From: Syntrophaceae bacterium UBA7520 | GTDB taxonomy: Bacteria; Desulfobacterota; Syntrophia; Syntrophales; Smithellaceae | Assembly (NCBI GenBank): GCA_002478265.1 | Contig: DLNC01000029.1 | Coordinates: forward strand, 1 to 55,767 | Direction: 5' to 3' | DNA length: 55,767 bases | Shown: piece by piece, positions 49,573 to 55,767 of the stretch | Position numbering within the stretch: the first letter of the stretch is position 1 | How the letters are laid out: the number at the start of each line of letters is the position of its first letter | Notes under the pieces: model-generated | Seen by the model: only the letters and a program-made list of their open reading frames with translations | Told to the model about the DNA's origin: nothing | Database searches by the model: none | Translations under genes and position numbers: made by a program

Positions 49573-50883
49573 TTAATGGATATCTTTCTGCTCGGCGTGA
49601 TTGTCCGGATAGCGGAAGATGTTACCCTCATAATTGCGCAGGAGCAAATCACCCTTGTCCCAACCGATGGCGTATTCGGGAAGCAGCGGAATTTTTCCGC
49701 CTCCGCCAGGCGCGTCTACAACATATGTAGGAACGGCGTAACCCGTGGTGTAACCACGCAATCCTTGAATGATTTCAAGACCTTTGCTGATCGGCGTGCG
49801 GAAGTGGGACGAGCCGGGAATAGGATCACACTGATACAGATAATAAGGTCGCACTCTGATTTGCAGTTGTCCGTGCACCAGTCTGGTCATGGTTTCGACA
49901 TCATCATTGATGCCGGACAGAAGCACCGTTTGACTGCCCAGCGGGATTCCCGCGTCGGCCAGCCGGATGCAGGCGGCGCTCATCTCGGGTGTCAGTTCAT
50001 CGGGATGGGTGATATGAATGCTCATCCACAGGGGGTGGTATTTTCTCAGAATGGCGGTAAGCGCCGGGGTGATGCGCTGCGGCAGGACAACCGGGACTTT
50101 GGTGCCGATGCGCAGCAATTCCACGTGACGAATCTTGTGCAGGCGCCCTAAAAGCCATTCGAGTTTGTTGTCGGACAAAGTAAGAGGATCGCCGCCGGAA
50201 AGCAGAACGTCTCTGATGTTTGTGTTGTTTTCAATATAGGATATCGCGCGCTCCCACTTATCAAGATCGATCAGATGCTGATTACTGCGCTCGATGATGC
50301 GCGAGCGAGTGCAGTAACGGCAGTAGGTTGAGCAGGAATCAGTGACTAAAAAAAGAACGCGATCCGGATAGCGGTGCACGATTCCAGGCACGGGTGAATC
50401 CGCGTCTTCATTGAGCGGATCTTCTTCTTCGCCCGCGGTGTGCAGACATTCATCCATTACCGGCACGACGCAGCGGCGCAAAGGAGAGGAAGAATCCCTG
50501 TAATTCAGAAGACTTGCGTAATAGGGTGTAATCGAAACGGGCAATGAACCGGCATGATGCAGCATGGCCTGCCGCTCGCTGTCAGAAAGAACAAGCATGC
50601 GTGAAAGTGTTTGCACATCGCGTATGGCATGGCGCAATTGCCAGTGCCAGTCGAACCATTCGAAGCGGGTGATGTCGGGATAATATTTTTTGCGGAAGAG
50701 TCGGGAGCGTGCGGAATCTTTAAAAGGAAATAAAATTCTGTCGGACTTTTGTTTCACTGTCTGCGTCTGCGGAGCGGCTGCGACCAGCGAAGAAAAGTCG
50801 ATCACTTCATTTTCCATTTTAACAAGACCGGTCTTGCGACCAGGAGGCTCGGCCTCCTCAGTGAACAGGGTCTCGTTTTCCAT
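49573..50883 (-). CDS. KamA-type radical SAM amino acid 2,3-aminomutase
   Basis: The 436-residue enzyme is a lysine 2,3-aminomutase-family radical SAM protein that moves an amino group from C2 to C3 of an amino acid, most often L-lysine to beta-lysine. The Fe-S motif CSTYCRYC is at about 184-191 and the PLP lysine is about 397 in GGGGKIPLLP. Length and C-terminus fit KamA rather than the shorter EpmB. AAGGAG seven bases upstream fixes the ATG at 50883. The N-terminal 60 residues are less conserved and hold two DNA inverted repeats. It heads a five-gene operon; substrate is not proven. Confidence 0.9.
   Translation of the reverse strand: MENETLFTEEAEPPGRKTGLVKMENEVIDFSSLVAAAPQTQTVKQKSDRILFPFKDSARSRLFRKKYYPDITRFEWFDWHWQLRHAIRDVQTLSRMLVLSDSERQAMLHHAGSLPVSITPYYASLLNYRDSSSPLRRCVVPVMDECLHTAGEEEDPLNEDADSPVPGIVHRYPDRVLFLVTDSCSTYCRYCTRSRIIERSNQHLIDLDKWERAISYIENNTNIRDVLLSGGDPLTLSDNKLEWLLGRLHKIRHVELLRIGTKVPVVLPQRITPALTAILRKYHPLWMSIHITHPDELTPEMSAACIRLADAGIPLGSQTVLLSGINDDVETMTRLVHGQLQIRVRPYYLYQCDPIPGSSHFRTPISKGLEIIQGLRGYTTGYAVPTYVVDAPGGGGKIPLLPEYAIGWDKGDLLLRNYEGNIFRYPDNHAEQKDIH
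50823..50863. other. Two inverted repeats inside the N-terminal part of the KamA gene
   Basis: CAAGACCGGTCTTG (50823-50836) is a perfect palindrome. GGAGGC and GCCTCC with a 3-base loop follow at about 50840-50854. They lie 20-60 bases into the coding region, where codon constraint looks weak. Possible roles are an internal operator or mRNA structure near the start. Confidence 0.45.
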
Positions 50884-51580
50884 CTTTTTCTCCTTCCGGA
50901 CTGTTGCGTCCTCCAAAAATTTTTTCCTTGCAAAAAAATTTTCAAACTTAATTTCTGAATGTAAGCAAATAAAAAAATTTGTCAACATTTTTTTTCAAAA
51001 AATGAAAAATTTTTTTAAAAAACTGCTCTGATCTGGTTCATGACGCGCGCGCGTTTCCTCATTTTCATCGTGTCGATTTGTCTTTCGCGACATTTTCCGC
51101 GGCACGAATATGCCGTTTTGAGCGTGATGATGGAGCGGCACGGCGATTTTTTCCACGCGTTGATGATGAATTCGGCAAAAATCGGCGCGTGTCGTCGCTA
51201 AATCAACGTCTTTGCGCGCCGTCACTGTGCAAAAGTACGGGTTAAGAGGTTGTCTCGCGGCTTGAATGAGGAATTTTTGGGCTGGGCGCGCGGCAGAAAC
51301 GCCGTTTCGAACAAAAAATTTGCGCATGAACGCTCCGCGCGGATGAATTTCGCGCTTATCAAGTCGTGGCAAGCGCCAGCATCCGGCGTTTTTCGCCATG
51401 GAGAGCGTTAATTTTTTTGAAAACCGCGTTTCATTACGGCGCACGTAGGTTAAATTAGGTCGATGAAGACAGTGGAAGCCGGTTTTAAATAAAAAACAGA
51501 TGGTCAAAGGTAATTATTTCTAGTAACAAGCAGATCAAAAGTTCCAACAATCAGTCCGGAAGAGAAAAAGGATATTAAAA
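50884..51580. other. 697-base gap between KamA operon and mutM
   Basis: The first part holds the KamA leader and promoter. From about 50986 to 51030 there are long A/T runs, and from 51040 to 51430 the sequence is rich in CGCG and GCGC steps. A 170-codon minus-strand frame (50995-51507) and shorter plus-strand frames cross it, but they have no family resemblance, start site or codon bias. No tRNA, known RNA or riboswitch was recognised. Confidence 0.5.
50958..50985 (-). promoter_or_regulatory. Promoter of the KamA operon
   Basis: Minus-strand TTGACA (complement of 50980-50985), a 16-base spacer rich in T and TACATT (complement of 50958-50963). It lies about 75 bases upstream of the start at 50883. 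Confidence 0.65.
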
Positions 51581-52354
51581 ATGCCCGAATTACCTGAAGT
51601 AGAAACGCTGTGCCGGCAGTTGCAACGGGAAATCAGCGGCAAAAAAATTATAAAAACCAGAATATTCGATAAAAAATTGTCGCCGCTCGGCAATTTACGC
51701 GGAAAAACGGTGATGAACGTGCGACGCTGTGGCAAAATCGTCAATATCGAGCTGGACGGCGGCTATTATCTGCTTATTCACCTGCGGATGACAGGGAGAC
51801 TTTTGGATCAGACAGAACCAGCGGTGCCCCGCTATGCCCGTTGGCAGATGAGCCTGGAAGGAAAAGAAGTCTTTTTGGTCGATCCACGCCGGTTTGCCAC
51901 GGTCAGAGTGGCCCGGAAGTGTCCAGAAAATACCGGCGCCGAGATTTTCGGCGATTTTGACCTGCAAGAGTTGGTGCAGCGCCACGGGTGCCGTAAAATC
52001 AAGATAAAAACCTTGCTCATGGATCAAAACGCTATTTGCGGCATCGGCAACATTTACGCCTGCGAGATTCTGCATCGCTGCGGTATTCATCCGGAAAAAG
52101 AAGCAAGCCGACTGACAAACGCGCAGTGGCAAGAGATGATTCGTCAGGCAAAATCCGTCCTGAAGAAAGCGATTGCCAGAAGGGGCACGTCTATTTCCGA
52201 CTGGCGCGATTTATACGGCCGGAAAGGCGATAATCAGCACGAACTTACTGTTTACGGCAAAGCGGGAAGTCCCTGTCCCTTTTGCGGCTCGCCCGTGCGG
52301 CGCATCAAACAGTCCGGGCGGGGAACTTATTTTTGTCCGACCTGCCAGAAATAA
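51581..52354 (+). CDS. mutM: Formamidopyrimidine-DNA glycosylase
   Basis: The 257-residue base-excision enzyme removes 8-oxoguanine and formamidopyrimidines. The catalytic N-terminus MPELPEVETLCRQL is intact (Pro 2, Glu 3). The helix-two-turn-helix has NAICGIGNIYACEIL and the C-terminal zinc finger has CPFCGSPVRRIKQSGRGTYFCPTC, split here as CPFCGSPV and GRGTYFCPTC. It stands alone on the plus strand. Slightly short for Fpg but with all active residues. Confidence 0.96.
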   Translation: MPELPEVETLCRQLQREISGKKIIKTRIFDKKLSPLGNLRGKTVMNVRRCGKIVNIELDGGYYLLIHLRMTGRLLDQTEPAVPRYARWQMSLEGKEVFLVDPRRFATVRVARKCPENTGAEIFGDFDLQELVQRHGCRKIKIKTLLMDQNAICGIGNIYACEILHRCGIHPEKEASRLTNAQWQEMIRQAKSVLKKAIARRGTSISDWRDLYGRKGDNQHELTVYGKAGSPCPFCGSPVRRIKQSGRGTYFCPTCQK

Positions 52355-52383
52355 CAGCACTATATTTATAAAAGATGTCAACT

Positions 52384-52893
52384 TTATTTCAGGGGTGGTG
52401 GGTAAGCTTCGATTAGCCATTGACGGATTTTACTCTTCGGCGGCACTTCTCCCACGGAGACTACCTTATTGTTAATAACCAGCGCGGGAGCGCCCATAAC
52501 TCCGTAAGCGGCAATCTGTTTTGCGTCGGTGATATGCTGTAAGTCGGCCGCTATTTTCATTTCCGCCAGCAGCTCCCGCACATCGTTCTCCAGTTGGCCG
52601 CAGCGCGCGCAGCCCGCGCCTAAAACGGCGATCCGCAGTCCGGCGGGAGGTTCTTCTTCTATCGGTAGTCCCTGTTCTTTTTTAAATTCGCGCAGCAGGG
52701 CTTGTCCGTAATCATCCAGCGCGGCGGCGGGGATATAATTTTTGCTGGCAATCGCCGCAAGCAGCGCTTTTTTTACATCCTCTTCGCCTTTTTTGTTGTG
52801 TGTATCAGAGACTTTTTGCCGTGCCTCCTCCCAGCCGACAATGCCGACCATGCGTCCGTTAATCAGGATTTGTTTTATTTTGTTTTCCGTCAT
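52384..52893 (-). CDS. Redox-active disulfide (thioredoxin-like) protein
   Basis: The 169-residue protein has two parts. Residues about 88-168 form a 'small redox-active disulfide protein' domain with active site GAGCARCGQLENDV and the YGVMGAPALVINNKVVS cis-proline region. Residues 1-85 form an N-terminal helical domain, NKIKQILINGRMVGIVGWEEARQKV in part, whose relatives I do not recognise. CxxC with Arg is typical of MTH895-like proteins. It stands alone between mutM and the lipoprotein. Partner unknown. Confidence 0.8.
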   Translation of the reverse strand: MTENKIKQILINGRMVGIVGWEEARQKVSDTHNKKGEEDVKKALLAAIASKNYIPAAALDDYGQALLREFKKEQGLPIEEEPPAGLRIAVLGAGCARCGQLENDVRELLAEMKIAADLQHITDAKQIAAYGVMGAPALVINNKVVSVGEVPPKSKIRQWLIEAYPPPLK

Positions 52894-52924
52894 CTACGCA
52901 CCTCTAGAGCTCTTTCTTTTTACG

Positions 52925-53506
52925 TCAGATGGAACTGTAATTATCCTTTTTAATCTGAATCTTGCCCATTTTTACGCCGAGCCAGTCTTTAATCCGGTCT
53001 CTAAGCGCCGGTTTTCTGATAGTGAATTTTGTTTCGGCCCGCTGGTCCGAAATCATGCCGCTGGCGAGAGCGATATACACGCCCGGCGGGAGCGGGTCCT
53101 TTGTGATGACCAGAATCTGATGGTATGTGCCATCCACGCCATAGGTGCCGGTTATATTCGCCCTTAAAAGGCCGGTGATCTTGGCAAGCGGGGTAACCTT
53201 GGCCTGAAAAGTGCCATCGCGATAGACCTTGCCATCGGCAATCGTTACCTGCAGATTATCGGGGCCGATCAGGCTGATAAAAACGGAATCATCGGGTTCA
53301 AAGCCGGCGCCTTCAAAAACAATTTCTGTGCCGATGACATGGGCGACACCCAGGCGGATTGTATCCGGATTAACCACCACCTGGGGCGCGTTAGCATGAG
53401 GATTTAGTTTGTTGGCGCTCTTGCACCCCCAGAGCGGAAAAATGCCCGCGACAATGACGAAAAGGATTAAAAGCGGACAGATGATCTTTCTTGAATTTAT
53501 GTTCAT
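52925..53506 (-). CDS. Lipoprotein with IPT/TIG-like beta-sandwich
   Basis: The 193-residue precursor has a lipoprotein signal (1-27) with lipobox LWGC. The rest is beta-rich, with VVVNPDTIRLGVAHVIGTEIVFEGAGFEPDD-like pieces (for example FEGAGFEPDDSVFISLIGP) recalling IPT/TIG domains, and RANITGTYGVDGTYHQILVITK. AGGAG precedes the ATG at 53506; the longer frame to 53584 is rejected. A strong promoter lies upstream at 53636-53664. It is probably anchored to a membrane; function is unknown. Confidence 0.75.
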   Translation of the reverse strand: MNINSRKIICPLLILFVIVAGIFPLWGCKSANKLNPHANAPQVVVNPDTIRLGVAHVIGTEIVFEGAGFEPDDSVFISLIGPDNLQVTIADGKVYRDGTFQAKVTPLAKITGLLRANITGTYGVDGTYHQILVITKDPLPPGVYIALASGMISDQRAETKFTIRKPALRDRIKDWLGVKMGKIQIKKDNYSSI

Positions 53507-53635
53507 TTTTTCTTCTCCTGTTTCTGCTTTGTGTCCAAACAAGCCAAGCGCTGAAAATCTCCGGGGCAAATGGGTCGCAATCAAAATCGATGCCTTTGCC
53601 TAGTTTGCATATCGAGGTTGACAATTTATATTTGA

Positions 53636-53664
53636 AATATAGGAAGAACAATGTTTTATGTCAA
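53636..53664 (-). promoter_or_regulatory. Promoter of the lipoprotein gene
   Basis: Minus strand: TTGACA (complement of 53659-53664), 17-base spacer, TATATT (complement of 53636-53641). It lies 130 bases before the ATG at 53506, so the leader is long. Confidence 0.7.
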
Positions 53665-53703
53665 CTCTTTTGGGGCTCAAGACGCCTGCGGCTACAAGAC
53701 AGC

Positions 53704-53732
53704 TTGCAACAAATTGCCATCAAGTGTAAACT
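53704..53732 (+). promoter_or_regulatory. Promoter of rnpB
   Basis: TTGCAA (53704-53709), 17-base spacer, TAAACT (53727-53732), about eight bases before the rnpB 5' end. Position relative to the RNA start is ideal. Confidence 0.7.
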
Positions 53733-53740
53733 ACAACTCA

Positions 53741-54116
53741 GGCCGGAGAAGACCAGATGATCGCCGGCAGACTTGATCTGTCGGAGGAAAGTCCGAGCTC
53801 CGCAGGGCAGGATGGTCGCTAACGGCGACCGGGGGCGACCCTAGGGAAAGTGCCACAGAAAACATACCGCCCCGTTTTGGCGGGGTAAGGGTGAAAAGGC
53901 GAGGTAAGAGCTCACCGCTTTCCCGGTGACGGGAAAGGCATGGTAAACCCCATCCGGAGCAAGACCAAATAGGAGAACGCTTGAGGGCGGCCCGTCCGAT
54001 GTTCTCGGGTAGAGTCGCTAGAGGCGCAGGGCAACCTGCGTCCCAGATGAATGATCATCGTCGCGCCGCGGGTAACCAGAGTGCGAAACAGAACTCGGCT
54101 TACGGTCTTCTCCCGC
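53741..54116 (+). ncRNA. rnpB: RNase P RNA, type A
   Basis: The RNA subunit of RNase P, which matures tRNA 5' ends. Conserved parts are all visible: GGAGGAAAGTCCGAGCTCC near 53800, GCCACAGAAA near 53855, GGTAAACCCCA near 53942, and the 3' core AGTGCGAAACAGAACTCGGC, then TTACGGTC. The P1-like ends GGAGAAGACC (53745-53754) and GGTCTTCTCC (54104-54113) pair perfectly, giving a length near 375. It is convergent with the tRNA-Leu and secG genes. Confidence 0.95.
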
Positions 54117-54158
54117 GCCTGACGATTGATTACCTGCAAATATTTATGGTGAGAGAAA

Positions 54159-54244
54159 TGGTGCCGAAGCCGGGATTTGAACCCGGACGGGTGTAACCCA
54201 CCACCCCCTCAAGATGGCGTGTCTACCAATTCCACCACTTCGGC
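54159..54244 (-). tRNA. tRNA-Leu(GAG)
   Basis: An 86-base tRNA on the minus strand. Acceptor arms GCCGAAG and CTTCGGC pair perfectly, and the 3' CCA is encoded. The D-arm, the TTCAAAT T-loop and the long variable arm typical of tRNA-Leu are present. The anticodon stem CCATC/GGTGG encloses TTGAGGG, giving anticodon GAG. secG follows on the same strand after a short gap. Confidence 0.93.
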
Positions 54245-54255
54245 TTGAGATGTTA

Positions 54256-54594
54256 TTATTTTTTGTCCGGCACCGCCGGTGTTGCGGGCGTCGCATCCGG
54301 GAGCGTCATCGGCATCGGTTCCTGCTGAGTTACGGGAGCTCCCGCGCGTTCCACAACGGAAGAGCTGCCTTTGGTGGCCATATAGGCCAGCGATAACGAA
54401 GTGAGCATAAAAACTACCGCCACGGTGGCGGTCAGTTTGCCCAGAAACGTGCCCGCGCCTGAGGAGCCGAAAACCGTCTGGCTGGAACCGCCGAAAGCCG
54501 CGCCCATATTAGCGCCTTTACCCGCCTGCAAAAGAACTACCATAATAAGTATGAAACAGGCTAAAACATGTATGATTGTCACAAATGTCAGCAT
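54256..54594 (-). CDS. secG: Preprotein translocase subunit SecG
   Basis: The 112-residue membrane protein has two helices (about 3-22 and 53-71) and the SecG core VVLLQAGKGANMGAAFGGSS followed by GSSGAGTFLGKLTATVAV. The C-terminal tail is Pro/Ala-rich. It stabilises SecYE and aids protein export. AAGAGA lies upstream of the ATG at 54594. The promoter is at 54693-54721, with a hairpin in the leader. The tRNA-Leu gene, in the same direction 11 bases downstream, may share its transcript. Confidence 0.94.
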   Translation of the reverse strand: MLTFVTIIHVLACFILIMVVLLQAGKGANMGAAFGGSSQTVFGSSGAGTFLGKLTATVAVVFMLTSLSLAYMATKGSSSVVERAGAPVTQQEPMPMTLPDATPATPAVPDKK

Positions 54595-54625
54595 AATTAT
54601 TCTCTTGATTTATCTTTTATTTTTT

Positions 54626-54643
54626 CGGGATTAATAAATCCCG
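54626..54643. other. Hairpin in the secG leader
   Basis: CGGGATT (54626-54632) and AATCCCG (54637-54643) form a perfect 7-bp stem, loop aata, about 35 bases before the secG start. No T run follows on the minus strand, so it is not an intrinsic terminator. Confidence 0.5.
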
Positions 54644-54692
54644 CATCCGCGCTTTTTTGATATTTTTTATGTTGTCTTCTCAACGGGGCTGG

Positions 54693-54721
54693 ACAATACC
54701 AAAACCGCGAAAAGCCGTCAA
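54693..54721 (-). promoter_or_regulatory. Promoter of secG
   Basis: Minus strand: TTGACG (complement of 54716-54721), 17-base spacer, TATTGT (complement of 54693-54698). The rest of the gap to 54930 shows nothing further. Confidence 0.65.
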
Positions 54722-54930
54722 CTCTTTATTTTCAACGTTATTTTTTACCTCACCTTATCCGATCTGTGGCACGCCGCACCTGCGAGACTCCACCGCCACC
54801 AGTCATTAAACGATCATTTGATTTCTTTTTTATCTATAAAACTTTTTACTGTGATTAGTGAGTGTTTATAAAGAAACAGTAAATAATGCTGTCAATATTT
54901 TTTTCTGTTGGGCATTTTCCCCAATCTTTT

Positions 54931-55767
54931 TTACGGTTTGAGCGAATCATAAAGCGGGCCGTCATCGATGCAGGTTTTGCCCTTTCCCTGGTCATGCGGC
55001 CCTGTTAGCACCCAGGCTGTCAGCGGGTAACCGCTTACGGGCACGTAGCCCTGCATGACCCGGACCTGTGTCGTGTGTGTCTCATTTAGGTTGTGCTCGG
55101 CCTTGTTGGGGGATATTTCTACGGTCGGCGGGATTTCGGCCGTAATTTGTTCAAAAAAAACCTGGCGTTGTAATAAAGCAGGCCCTGGGCTTCGGTGGTG
55201 CGCTGACTGAGATTGCTGTTTTGCACGGCATTCATAAATTGCGTAATGATATTCTGCGCATCGGTCAGACGGTTTTCTTTGATTGCCGTTGCGCTCTGTG
55301 TGAGATAATTATTTAACTGCTGGGTTAATGTGGCGTCTTTGAGCCAACCTAAAGTGACGCACTTAGAGACGTATTCCTGCAGCAGTTGATTGAATTGCAA
55401 AGGTGTAAAGGCCGGGGGAGCGGTGGGGCCGATGGTGGTTCCTAGGTAACTCAGGGTTTCTTTTTTGCGGTCTTTTTCAAACCATACTTCAATTGGCTCT
55501 TCTTCTAATCTTCGATATTCGGGAGGCCAATTTATTCCCGGCCAATCCGGCCTAAAAATAACTTTTCGAATGCCGGGTAAACCATAGCTGATCATTTCCA
55601 ACTCTTCACTGGTCTGACCGGGGCTTAGAAGATGTTGGTAATCTGTAGAAAAATTATATTTTGCTCTCCAGCTAACAACCACGGCATCACCTAAAAGGCT
55701 CCAGCGAGCATCTTCAAAACTTAAAAAGCTTTTCCATAAAGAGGTATTTTTCCAAGCAATTGGAACA
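54931..55767 (-). pseudogene. Secreted-type FIMAH/Ig-like protein, frameshifted and cut by window edge
   Basis: The minus-strand frame runs from the window edge without a start, through LTQQLNNYLTQSATAIKENR and QGLLYYNARF, a helical stretch like the FIMAH domain of secreted proteins. At a run of eight T near 55154-55161 it leaves frame and stops at 55119. With one extra T it continues as FEQITAEIPPTVEISPNKAE, then TTQVRVMQGYVPVSGYPLTA to CIDDGPLYDSLKP and the TAA at 54931, an Ig-like (invasin-type) pattern. One lost base in a homopolymer explains it: sequencing error, decay or programmed slippage. The 5' part is missing. Confidence 0.65.

Noticed and set aside
50995..51507. 170-codon minus-strand open frame
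   Set aside because: It has no family resemblance, no ribosome-binding site and odd, basic, His-rich composition, and overlapping plus-strand frames are equally open. It is more likely an accident of the CGCG-rich gap.
53981..54196. Plus-strand open frame over rnpB and tRNA-Leu
   Set aside because: It lies in RNase P RNA and tRNA sequence and is not coding.

Overview
The window looks like part of the chromosome of an anaerobic, Gram-negative bacterium, most likely a deltaproteobacterium (Desulfobacterota), perhaps of the Syntrophales type. This is an inference from gene content: two acyl-CoA dehydrogenases, an ETF pair, phenylacetate-CoA ligase with an ACT-domain partner, an SCP2 protein, a KamA-type aminomutase and a DUF6178 gene next to groESL. 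No rRNA or species marker is present. Base composition is close to half G+C, except for an AT-rich island near 29.2-30.0 kb. Genes are dense and mostly in short same-strand operons.

Layout. 0-6.3 kb: a small duplicated zinc-binding protein, a toxin-antitoxin pair, a small membrane protein, an operon of phenylacetate-CoA ligase, ACT protein and Fe-S protein, and an operon of Lys-rich YbaK protein, double-zinc-ribbon thioredoxin and Nudix hydrolase. 6.4-12.9 kb: acyl-CoA dehydrogenase with etfB and etfA, two flavodoxin-like reductases, and a second acyl-CoA dehydrogenase behind an XRE-cupin regulator. 13.1-26.3 kb: penicillin-acylase lipoprotein, YhhN protein, a five-gene operon of unassigned function (class III aminotransferase, kinase-like protein, glycerate kinase-type enzyme, C69 hydrolase, unknown protein), and, divergent from it, an SCP2 protein and M24 peptidase. 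26.3-31.5 kb: a higBA module with an operator inside its promoter, a cupin/PH-like/DUF3783 operon, then an apparently acquired island holding a HhH-GPD Fe-S glycosylase, an AT-rich unknown gene, an attC-like junction, a truncated host gene and a palindromic repeat. 31.5-36.5 kb: glutaredoxin, Hsp20, groESL and DUF6178. 36.5-43.5 kb: GNAT, TSUP and MFS transporters, a tandem ThyX protein, murI and an output-less CHASE2 protein. 43.5-51.6 kb: lysA, a Pit/DUF47 phosphate module and a tight five-gene operon (KamA aminomutase, two ATP-grasp ligases, DUF486, GNAT). 51.6-55.8 kb: mutM, a redox-disulfide protein, a lipoprotein, rnpB, tRNA-Leu(GAG), secG and the 3' part of a frameshifted secreted protein cut by the window edge.

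How the genes may work together: PaaK and the acyl-CoA dehydrogenase/ETF set activate and oxidise aromatic or fatty acids. The Ntn hydrolases, M24 peptidase, aminotransferase and glycerate kinase suggest use of amides or modified amino acids. The most promising undescribed system is the KamA/ATP-grasp operon, which could make a beta-amino-acid conjugate; the next are the five-gene aminotransferase operon and the glycosylase cassette island. Many starts were moved downstream of the longest open frame on ribosome-binding-site or promoter grounds, as stated in each entry.
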